A stretch of DNA of 64,000 bases. Origin: Cryobacterium breve (GTDB lineage Bacteria; Actinomycetota; Actinomycetes; Actinomycetales; Microbacteriaceae). The notes beneath the pieces are model-generated. The model had not been told where the DNA came from. It saw only the letters and a list, made by a program, of their open reading frames with translations, and searched no databases. The stretch spans positions 124,001-188,000 of the forward strand of contig NZ_SOGJ01000034.1 in assembly GCF_004402375.1 (NCBI RefSeq), given 5' to 3'. The position numbers were made by a program, and so were the translations under genes. This document shows positions 57,344-64,000 of the stretch, piece by piece (position 1 is the first letter of the stretch; every line of letters starts with the position of its first letter).

Positions 57344-58849
57344 CTAGAGGTACTTCGGAGCGTCCGAGAGCACGCCGTGCAAGATGGCTCCGATCTCGCT
57401 GAACTCGGCCGGGCCGATGGTCAGTGGGGGAGCGAGCTGCACGACCGGGTCACCCCGGTCATCGGCGCGGCAGTACAGCCCAGCCTCGTACAGCGCCTTG
57501 GAGAGGTAGCCGCGCAGAAGTCGCTCGGACTCGGCATCGCTGAAGGTCTCCTTGGTGCCCTTGTCCTTGACGAGTTCGATTCCGAAGAAGTAGCCCTCGC
57601 CGCGCACATCGCCGACGATCGGCAGATCGAGCAACTTCTCCAGCTCCGCTCGGAAGAGCGGCGAGTTCTCGCGCACGTTCTCGTTGAGCTTCTCTTCCTC
57701 GAAAATGTCCAGGTTGGCCATGGCCACGGCGGCGGAAACCGGGTGGCCGCCGAAGGTGTAGCCGTGATAGAAGGTGGTCTCACCGTGCTTGAAGGGCTCA
57801 TAGATGCGGTCGCTGATGATGGTGGCGCCGATCGGCGAGTAGCCGCTGGTCATGCCCTTCGCGCAGGTGATCATGTCCGGTTCAATCCCGAAGGTCGTCG
57901 ACGCGAACATGTTGCCGATGCGTCCGAAAGCCGTGATGACCTCATCGGCAACCAACAGCACGTCGTACTGGTCGCAGATCTCGCGCACACGCTTGAAGTA
58001 GCCGGGCGGTGGCGGGAAGCATCCGCCGGAGTTCTGCACCGGCTCCAGGAAGACTGCGGCGACGGTCTCCGGGCCCTCGAACTGGATCATCTCTTCGATC
58101 CGGTTGGCGGCCCACAGGCCGAACTTCTCCACGTCGTCGCCGAATCCGGAACCCATCTCCTCGGCGCGGTAGAAGTTCGTGTTCGGCACTCGGAATCCGC
58201 CCGGGGTGACCGGCTCGAACATCTCCTTCATAGCGGGGATACCCGTAATGGCCAGGGCTCCCTGCGGGGTGCCGTGGTAGGCCACGTTGCGGGAGATGAC
58301 CTTGTGCTTGGTGGGGCGGCCCTGCAGCTTCCAGTAGTACTTGGCCAGCTTGAAAGCAGTCTCCACGGCCTCGCCGCCACCGGTCGAGTAGAAGACCCGG
58401 TTGAGGTCGCCCGGCGCATTGGCGGCCAGACGGTCGGCCAGCTCGATGGCGCTCGGATGGGCGTAGGACCAGATCGGGAAGAACGCGAGCTCCTCGGCCT
58501 GCTTGGCGGCCACCTGGGCGAGGCGCTTGCGGCCATGGCCGGCGTTCACGGTGAACAGCCCGCTCAGGCCGTCGATGTACTTCTTGCCCTTGGAGTCCCA
58601 GATGTGGTGGCCGAGACCCTTGGTGATGATCGGCACGCCGTGCCCGGATTCAAGCACCGACTGGCGCGAGAAGTGCATCCAAAGGTGGTCTTTCGCCTTC
58701 TGCTGCAGGGTGGCGTTCTCGGCATCCGTGTAGACGCGGGGCCCGGCAGCCTCCTCGACGGCAGTGGCCGTCGTGCTCTCGGTGTCGGCGGCGGCGAGTT
58801 CGGTGGTCGCCGTGCCGGTGGCTGCGGTGGTGTCTGCTGCGATTGTCAT
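57344..58849 (-). CDS. Class III aminotransferase (putrescine/diamine or omega-amino acid:pyruvate type)
   Basis: 501 residues. The first ~40 are a Thr/Ala-rich, low-complexity extension. The PLP lysine is Lys331 in CAKGMTSGYSPIGA. VFYSTGGGEAVETAFKLA, VAAVFLEPVQNSGGCFPPP and LLVADEVITAFGRIGN are the co-factor-binding motifs. The sequence style resembles putrescine or beta-alanine:pyruvate aminotransferases; the substrate is uncertain. The Lrp-type regulator gene ends 4 bases upstream, so the pair is an operon, and amino acid-dependent control is likely. Confidence 0.88.
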   Translation of the reverse strand: MTIAADTTAATGTATTELAAADTESTTATAVEEAAGPRVYTDAENATLQQKAKDHLWMHFSRQSVLESGHGVPIITKGLGHHIWDSKGKKYIDGLSGLFTVNAGHGRKRLAQVAAKQAEELAFFPIWSYAHPSAIELADRLAANAPGDLNRVFYSTGGGEAVETAFKLAKYYWKLQGRPTKHKVISRNVAYHGTPQGALAITGIPAMKEMFEPVTPGGFRVPNTNFYRAEEMGSGFGDDVEKFGLWAANRIEEMIQFEGPETVAAVFLEPVQNSGGCFPPPPGYFKRVREICDQYDVLLVADEVITAFGRIGNMFASTTFGIEPDMITCAKGMTSGYSPIGATIISDRIYEPFKHGETTFYHGYTFGGHPVSAAVAMANLDIFEEEKLNENVRENSPLFRAELEKLLDLPIVGDVRGEGYFFGIELVKDKGTKETFSDAESERLLRGYLSKALYEAGLYCRADDRGDPVVQLAPPLTIGPAEFSEIGAILHGVLSDAPKYL

Positions 58850-58853
58850 TTTT

Positions 58854-59336
58854 TTACCGTGTTCCCCAATTGTAGAACTGCTTGTGGAGCTTGAGATAGA
58901 CGAAGGTCTCAGTGGAGCTGACCCCGTCGAGACCGCGGATCTGAGAATTGAGCAGGTTGATCAGCTCGTCGTCGTCCTCGCAGACGACCTCGACCAAGAG
59001 GTCGAAGGAGCCTGCCGTCAAAACGACGTAGTCGACGGCTGGGATGGCCGACAGCTGGTCGGCGAGCACCCGGGTGTCCCCGGTCGCACGGATGCCGATC
59101 ATGGCCTGGCGGTAGAACCCGAGCTGCATCGGGTCGGTGACGGCGACGACCTGCATGACGCCGGCATCCGTCAGTTTCTGAACGCGCTGGCGCACGGCGG
59201 CCTCGCTCAGACCGACGGCCTTGCCGATCTCGGCATACGAGCGCCGGCCATCGGCCTGGAGCTGCTCGATGATCTTCTTCGAGACCTCGTCCAGTGGTGC
59301 CGATTTTCCCGCAGCGTTGCGCCCGTTTACGCTCAT
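58854..59336 (-). CDS. Lrp/AsnC-family transcriptional regulator
   Basis: 160 residues. The N-terminal helix-turn-helix is KIIEQLQADGRRSYAEIGKA, then VGLSEAAVRQRVQKLTDAGV. The C-terminal ligand-binding alphabeta sandwich (RAM domain) has IRATGDTRVLADQLSAIPAV and VVLTAGSFDLLVEVVCED. It is co-transcribed with the aminotransferase and very probably regulates it in response to an amino acid or polyamine. ATG at 59336. Confidence 0.93.
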   Translation of the reverse strand: MSVNGRNAAGKSAPLDEVSKKIIEQLQADGRRSYAEIGKAVGLSEAAVRQRVQKLTDAGVMQVVAVTDPMQLGFYRQAMIGIRATGDTRVLADQLSAIPAVDYVVLTAGSFDLLVEVVCEDDDELINLLNSQIRGLDGVSSTETFVYLKLHKQFYNWGTR

Positions 59337-59492
59337 CCAGCGAGTATGCCAGTGGGGCTGACCTCAGGCAAGCGATTCCGCAGCAATACACGTCAACGAC
59401 AACGGAATCCACGGAAGATCGTCTGGTTTGGGCTCGGTTCCCGCACCTCGAATGCGCTCGCGCCGACGGAGTTGCGCCCAGGCCTCGTCGAC

Positions 59493-60689
59493 ATGGCGGA
59501 TTCACGCACGACGGCTACGTTAGAGATGTACGGTTTTGAGGACGGCACGAGCACCACGCACGTCAGGTCCTCGATCGTCCACCGAACGGAAGGCACCAAA
59601 CCCGTGGGGCGCGTCGGATACCAACTCGATCCCGGCAACCAGGCCGGTTTGACCTTCGTGGTGGGCCGATCCTTCATCGCGGCCCTTCCCGAGGACACCC
59701 CGCCCGGCGTGACGGCCACCCTGGCCGCGCTCGTCACGGCATCCCACGTCGAAGCCGAGGAACTGGTGGCTCTGCTACCGCTCGGCGGGGAGAACGCCAC
59801 CGCGCACTTCGCCGTGATCGTGCAGCGCGCCCCTACCGACGAAGACGGTATCCCGGTCTCCGTGATCGCCCGCGGCGACGTGGCGGTCGACGTGTTCTCG
59901 GTCGGCGGGTCGCGTCGGTTCTCGGCCGGCGGCATCCGCCCCTGGTTGCTGGCCGACTTCAGGTCCGTGATCGGGCTCACGATCGGGTTCGCCGATCGAC
60001 CGGTGGTTGCCGCGGCCGGCTTGAGCGCAGGGCATCCGTTCGGTCAGGGCTCGGTGGCTGCGACCTCACTGTTCTGGTCGTTGACGGATGACGTCCTGTC
60101 GGATGACACGCCGTCCGATGGAGTCCTGCCGGATGACGCGCCGGCGGATGACGCCCCGGCGGAGCAGGCCCAGGCTGGGCTCGGGACGATGGCGCCCGGC
60201 CACGTTGACGACGCCACGATCATCCACGTCGAGAGTGACCGAAGCCCGGCCGACGCGGACACCGTTCTCGGCCGCCCGGCACGTGCTGCCCTGGGTGCCA
60301 CCGCCGCGCACCCGGTTCGCCCTGCCGAGGCCCGGTTGCGGTTCCGGCTGCCGAACGGCGAGGAGATCCTGCTCGACCAACCCCACCAACTCGGGCGTCG
60401 GCCCCGACCGCCGCGCATCGCATCCGGTTCTCCGGCTCGGCTAATTCAGGTGACCTCACCGACCTCCGCGGTCTCCGGCACCCACCTGGAAATCCGCCAG
60501 GAGGGCAGCTCGGTAGTCGTCACCGACCTCGGTTCCACGAACGGGACAATCGTGATTCCGCCGCGCGGACGCAGGCAACGTCTCCACTCCGGCCAGTCGC
60601 TCACGGTGCTGCCCGGTACGACAGTGGACATCGGGGACGGTAATATCATCGAGATCCTCCCCGCAGCCGGCACGACGCCCGCTCAGTAA
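59493..60689 (+). CDS. FHA-domain protein of a Ser/Thr kinase signalling cluster
   Basis: 398 residues from ATG 59493 (ATG 59526 is possible; neither has a clear RBS). The N-terminal ~180 residues are an uncharacterised beta-rich domain (VGYQLDPGNQAGLTFVVGRS). A low-complexity acidic DDAPADD linker (about 195-230) follows. The C-terminal FHA domain (about 290-390) reads LGRRPRPPR, TSAVSGTHLEIRQEG and VVVTDLGSTNGTIVIPP, the conserved GR, S..H and N residues of phosphothreonine binding. It is the first gene of the FHA-phosphatase-kinase row and probably scaffolds phosphorylated partners. Confidence 0.9.
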   Translation: MADSRTTATLEMYGFEDGTSTTHVRSSIVHRTEGTKPVGRVGYQLDPGNQAGLTFVVGRSFIAALPEDTPPGVTATLAALVTASHVEAEELVALLPLGGENATAHFAVIVQRAPTDEDGIPVSVIARGDVAVDVFSVGGSRRFSAGGIRPWLLADFRSVIGLTIGFADRPVVAAAGLSAGHPFGQGSVAATSLFWSLTDDVLSDDTPSDGVLPDDAPADDAPAEQAQAGLGTMAPGHVDDATIIHVESDRSPADADTVLGRPARAALGATAAHPVRPAEARLRFRLPNGEEILLDQPHQLGRRPRPPRIASGSPARLIQVTSPTSAVSGTHLEIRQEGSSVVVTDLGSTNGTIVIPPRGRRQRLHSGQSLTVLPGTTVDIGDGNIIEILPAAGTTPAQ

Positions 60690-60717
60690 TCGCTCGGCAA
60701 TTTCGGAAGGCACATCC

Positions 60718-61524
60718 GTGACCCAGATTGGTCAAGGCTCAACCGGTTCCACCGTCCTCCTTCCGTCGGTGCAAAAGACCGTGACCCTGGCCTGGGCGGC
60801 GATCACCGACACCGGTCACCGCAGGCAGGTCAATGAAGACAGCCTCGTCTCGGAAATTCCCATCTTCGCGGTCGCCGACGGGATGGGCGGGCACTCCGCG
60901 GGCGACGTCGCCAGCGCCGCCGTCGTCACCCGGCTGTCCGAACTCGCCGGCACGGACCACGTCGAGGCGGAGCAGATCAACGACGCGCTCAGTCGTTCGG
61001 TGGTGGACATGGCCTCCGGCGACGGCGTGACCGACCTCGGCACCGGAACGACCGTCACGGGAGCGGCGCTGGCCGTCGTCTCCGGCATGCCGCAGTGGAT
61101 CGTGCTCAACATCGGTGATTCTCGGGTCTACCAGCTCACCTCGGGCGTGCTGGAGCAGATCACCACTGACCACTCCGTGGTGCAGGAACTCGTGGACGCG
61201 GGCCGGATCACCCGCGACGAAGCCGATGTGCACCCGCACGGCAACATCGTCACCCGCGCGGTCGGATTCCACGAACCACCGGTGCCCGACTACCGCATTC
61301 GCCCCCTTCAGGCCGGAATGCGGCTCCTGATCTGCTCCGACGGCCTGACCAAGGAACTCACGGCGTACGGCATCCGTCATTTTCTGATCTCCAACCCGCG
61401 AGCGGATGACGCGGCCAAAGCTCTGATGGATGCCGCGCTCGAGAACGGCGGCCGCGACAACGTCACCGTGATCGTGCTCGACGTTCTCGCGGTCGGCGAC
61501 GCCGTACCCCCAGAGTTGGGGTAG
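60718..61524 (+). CDS. PP2C-family Ser/Thr protein phosphatase
   Basis: 268 residues from GTG 60718 (GGAAGG upstream). The metal-binding Asp motifs are HRRQVNEDSLVSE, FAVADGMGGHSAGDVAS, LICSDGLTKEL and GGRDNVTVIVLD, as in PstP-type phosphatases. The protein has no membrane helix, unlike mycobacterial PstP, so it is cytosolic. It sits between the FHA gene and the kinase gene and should reverse the kinase's phosphorylation. Confidence 0.94.
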   Translation: MTQIGQGSTGSTVLLPSVQKTVTLAWAAITDTGHRRQVNEDSLVSEIPIFAVADGMGGHSAGDVASAAVVTRLSELAGTDHVEAEQINDALSRSVVDMASGDGVTDLGTGTTVTGAALAVVSGMPQWIVLNIGDSRVYQLTSGVLEQITTDHSVVQELVDAGRITRDEADVHPHGNIVTRAVGFHEPPVPDYRIRPLQAGMRLLICSDGLTKELTAYGIRHFLISNPRADDAAKALMDAALENGGRDNVTVIVLDVLAVGDAVPPELG

Positions 61525-61658
61525 TTTCCCGACTCCCGTCGGGCTCGCAGGCCCCCTCACGTCTGCAGACCCCTAAAATTAGGGACGCCCGTCGAGTCAC
61601 CCGGTCGACGTGCGCCTGCTCACTTGTACGACACGCATCGATGGCACCGGGAGGCGAC

Positions 61659-63110
61659 ATGGCACGGCGCTTACCCTCCACGCCGCCGAACCTGCCGGGA
61701 TTCTCCTACCTTCGGCTGCTCGGATCCGGTGGTTTCGCCGACGTGTTCCTCTACGAGCAGAACATGCCGAGGCGTCAGGTCGCGGTCAAGGTCCTGCTGT
61801 CCGAGATCGTCAACGATCACGTTCGTCAGTTGTTCCAGGCTGAGGCGAACCTGATGGCACAGCTGAGCTCGCACCCGTCGATACTGACGGTCTTCCAAGC
61901 GAGCGTCTCCGCCGACGGGCGTCCCTACCTCGTGATGGAGTACTGCTCCTCGACCCTGAGCCAGCGTTACCGCGTGGCACCGCTCTCGGTGCCGGAGACC
62001 CTGCGGATCGGAGTGAAGATCGCCAGTGCCGTCGAGACCGCCCATCAGACCGGCGTTCTGCACCGGGACTTGAAGCCGGCCAACATCCTGGTGACCGCGT
62101 ACGGGCATCCGGTCCTCTCGGACTTCGGGATCGCCGCCACGCTGGGCGAGGCCGAACGATCCGACGCCGTGGGTCTCTCGATTCCCTGGTCTGCGCCTGA
62201 GGTGCTCCTGGCCGAAGTCTCGGGATCGGTCGCCGCCGAGGTGTGGTCGCTCGGCGCAACGCTCTACTCGCTCCTGGCCGGGCACTCGCCGTTCGAACTG
62301 CCCGGAACCGAGAACGGTTCCGCCTCAATGATGGCCCGCATCAACAAGGCCCGCATCCCGCCGCTGGACCGCGCCGACGTGCCAGCTCGGCTGGAGGGAA
62401 TCTTGACCAGGGCCATGTCCCGCCGGCCGGAACTGCGTCACCGCAACGTGCTGGAACTGATCCGCGAACTGCAGTCGGTCGAGGCCGAACTCGGGCTCGC
62501 CCAGACGCCGCTCGAGGTGGCACGGGACGACTGGGCGAGAGAGTCAATCGAGGACGAGGACGACCGCACTCGCATCACGGGCGTCAACTCCGTCGACGCG
62601 TACGGCGGCCCGCGTCGCCGGCGGAAAGCGCCGGCCACCAGCCGCGGCACCCGGTCGGCGACGTCGGGGCCGCTGGTCACCGGCACGCCGGGGGACACCA
62701 TGACGACCAGGCCGAGGTCCCCGCGGCGCCTGCTCACAATCTGGGCTCTGGTGGCCGGCGCGGCCGTCATCCTGGGGCTGGCAGGCGCTGCGGCGACCGT
62801 TCTGGTGCGCCAGACCGGCACCGAGATTCCCGGGGTCAGCGATCTGGACGGCGAGCTCCGCTCCGGCACGGTCAGGTTCAGCTGGTCCGACCCCGGCGTG
62901 CGCGACGGCGACAACTACGTGGTGACCCTGCGCACCGGGGCGAGCAGCATCCAGCGCGGTACAGAATTCACGGTCGACCCGCAGGGAGAGACGCGGGTCT
63001 GCGCGACCGTCGCCGTGAACCGGGACGGCAGGATCGGGGAGCCCAGCGGCGAGAAATGCGTAGACAGCGCGCTGGTCGGCATCGAAACCGAGACCGGCGC
63101 CGATCGATGA
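61659..63110 (+). CDS. Membrane Ser/Thr protein kinase (PASTA-less, fibronectin-like tail)
   Basis: 483 residues from ATG 61659, with GGGAGG at 61649-61654. The kinase domain (about 15-275) has the glycine loop LGSGGFADVF, Lys44 (VAVKVL), Asp137 in HRDLKPAN and Asp155 in DFGIA; the activation segment has WSAPEV. A membrane helix (about 364-388, TIWALVAGAAVILGLAG) separates a C-terminal beta-sandwich, apparently fibronectin type III-like (FSWSDPGVRDGDNYVVTL). The kinase should sense envelope or extracellular cues. No PASTA domains. ATGA overlap with the next gene. Confidence 0.93.
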   Translation: MARRLPSTPPNLPGFSYLRLLGSGGFADVFLYEQNMPRRQVAVKVLLSEIVNDHVRQLFQAEANLMAQLSSHPSILTVFQASVSADGRPYLVMEYCSSTLSQRYRVAPLSVPETLRIGVKIASAVETAHQTGVLHRDLKPANILVTAYGHPVLSDFGIAATLGEAERSDAVGLSIPWSAPEVLLAEVSGSVAAEVWSLGATLYSLLAGHSPFELPGTENGSASMMARINKARIPPLDRADVPARLEGILTRAMSRRPELRHRNVLELIRELQSVEAELGLAQTPLEVARDDWARESIEDEDDRTRITGVNSVDAYGGPRRRRKAPATSRGTRSATSGPLVTGTPGDTMTTRPRSPRRLLTIWALVAGAAVILGLAGAAATVLVRQTGTEIPGVSDLDGELRSGTVRFSWSDPGVRDGDNYVVTLRTGASSIQRGTEFTVDPQGETRVCATVAVNRDGRIGEPSGEKCVDSALVGIETETGADR

Positions 63111-64000
63111 TCCGTCGCTGGCTCGCCACCCACCGGTCGCTGTTCGCCACCACTCTCAGCGGAACCCTGGTGGTGGCCGTTGTGGGCACCCTGGCCGTGG
63201 TCTCGGGTGGCTACACCGCGCAGCGCCTCGACCTCGGCGACGCGGCAGTGTGGGTGACGAACGAGGCCCGGCAGGTGGTCGGCCGGGCGAACACGGCCGT
63301 GTTCGAACTCAACACGGTCGTCACCGCCGGCAGCGCCAGCCTCGACGTGGTGCAGCAGGGTGCCACCGTGCTGGTGCTGGACCGCGGCAACAGTGCCCTC
63401 GACATCATCGACCCCGCAACTGCGGAGGTGGCCCACAGTGTGGCGCTGCCGCCGGAGTCCGCATCGGTCATCCTGGCGGGCGACCGTGCCGTGATCACCG
63501 CGGACGGCGATATCTGGAATGTGGCCGCGAGCCAGCTGTCCGGCTTCGACAGCACCGCCGAGCCGACGTTGGCCTTCGGCGCTGGCTCCGTGGTCAGCAT
63601 GGATGAGGCCGGGGTGCTCTTCGCCTTCACGCCCACCACCGGTGAGCTCGCCCGGGTTGATCTCCTCACCGCCGACAGCATCACCAGCACGGTCGTGGTG
63701 CCGGCGGGCGAACCGGACGACCGCTATCAGCTGACCAGCGTCGACGGCCGTTGGGCGCTGCTCAACGCTTCGACCCGGCGGCTGTTCCAGGCCGAGGGAC
63801 AGGACGACTTGTCCGGGAGCATCCGGGTCGCCGACGAGCCGATCCTGGCCGAGCCGAGCCTGTCCGGCGACCGCATCCTCGTCGCCCACCGGGAGGGACT
63901 CGTCTCGGTGTCCGCCGCGGGCGGCAAGCTGCGCACGCTCGTGACCGGCCGGAACGGCGACGCCGCCGCCCCGGCGCTCGACGAATCCTGCGCGTACGCG
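63107..64000 (+). CDS. Large membrane-anchored extracellular protein (3' truncated by window)
   Basis: The frame opens at ATG 63107, overlapping the kinase TGA, and runs to the window end (298 residues seen). The N-terminus MIRRWLATHRSLFATTLSGT then a hydrophobic segment suggests a signal anchor. The part seen looks like repeated beta-propeller blades: LVLDRGNSALDIIDPATAEV, RAVITADGDIWNV, DRILVAHREGLVSVSAAGG. In relatives, as I recall, this position holds a ~1,900-residue fibronectin type III protein followed by MoxR/DUF58/transglutaminase genes. This identity is inferred. Confidence 0.85.
   Translation, partial: MIRRWLATHRSLFATTLSGTLVVAVVGTLAVVSGGYTAQRLDLGDAAVWVTNEARQVVGRANTAVFELNTVVTAGSASLDVVQQGATVLVLDRGNSALDIIDPATAEVAHSVALPPESASVILAGDRAVITADGDIWNVAASQLSGFDSTAEPTLAFGAGSVVSMDEAGVLFAFTPTTGELARVDLLTADSITSTVVVPAGEPDDRYQLTSVDGRWALLNASTRRLFQAEGQDDLSGSIRVADEPILAEPSLSGDRILVAHREGLVSVSAAGGKLRTLVTGRNGDAAAPALDESCAYA

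Overview
The window is high-GC actinobacterial DNA. Gene content and style (Ser/Thr kinase with FHA and PP2C partners, MarP-like protease, DUF4192, 13E12-type HNH nuclease, ATGA/GTGA start-stop overlaps, strong GC3) fit the family Microbacteriaceae. Cryobacterium or a close relative is my best guess, from overall similarity only. I found no rRNA, tRNA, CRISPR array, integrase, transposase or origin. It reads as ordinary chromosome with a few recombination scars: remnants of a GNAT acetyltransferase, a PPOX-type protein and possibly others, plus several tandem or palindromic intergenic repeats.

Layout. 1-1,012: 3' end of an HNH (13E12/DUF222-like) gene running into a perfect 8-bp tandem array and a broken secreted ORF. 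1,075-5,681: two overlapping membrane GGDEF-EAL paralogues. 5,830-14,200: flavodoxin, SNF2 helicase, oligopeptidase B, small membrane protein, GNAT remnant, HAD phosphatase and VOC protein. 14,331-17,413: MarR regulator divergent from a TspO-MFS pair, with a 16-bp palindrome between them. 17,471-17,692: two intergenic inverted-repeat elements, each with a second copy elsewhere in the window (34,772 and 44,050). 17,730-22,875: FHA protein with a small partner, then a TM0106-type RecB-like nuclease/helicase.

22,903-28,927: complete fructose PTS on the minus strand (fruR-fruK-fruA, terminator, ptsI, ptsH), with a promoter/operator in front of fruR. 29,022-33,256: sbcD-sbcC. 33,293-34,542: secreted DUF1524 nuclease and DUF2834 protein. 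35,051-39,224: cupin with a histone-H1-like tail, a yybP-ykoY (Mn2+) riboswitch in front of terC, an HTH regulator whose frame runs antisense through a Pr6Pr-type membrane gene, and a second TerC. 39,261-41,553: polar amino acid (probably cystine) ABC importer. 41,850-48,211: RecQ with a PRTase-like tail, hypothetical gene, M18 aminopeptidase, NAD-dependent epimerase and MerR regulator.

48,635-55,959: MpaB-type oxygenase, Fe-S photolyase, an orphan DUF4255 protein fused to a dead-looking AAA+ domain, DUF429, RNase HI and MarP-like protease. 56,122-59,336: DUF4192, class III aminotransferase and Lrp regulator. 59,493-64,000: FHA-PP2C-Ser/Thr kinase-large membrane-anchored protein, the last cut by the window end.

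The strongest candidates for something not previously described are the DUF4255/pseudo-AAA+ fusion (51,731-52,666), the nested hairpin element whose two copies show compensatory changes (17,627 and 44,050), the ~103-bp terminal-inverted-repeat element (17,471 and 34,772), and the cupin-H1 fusion.
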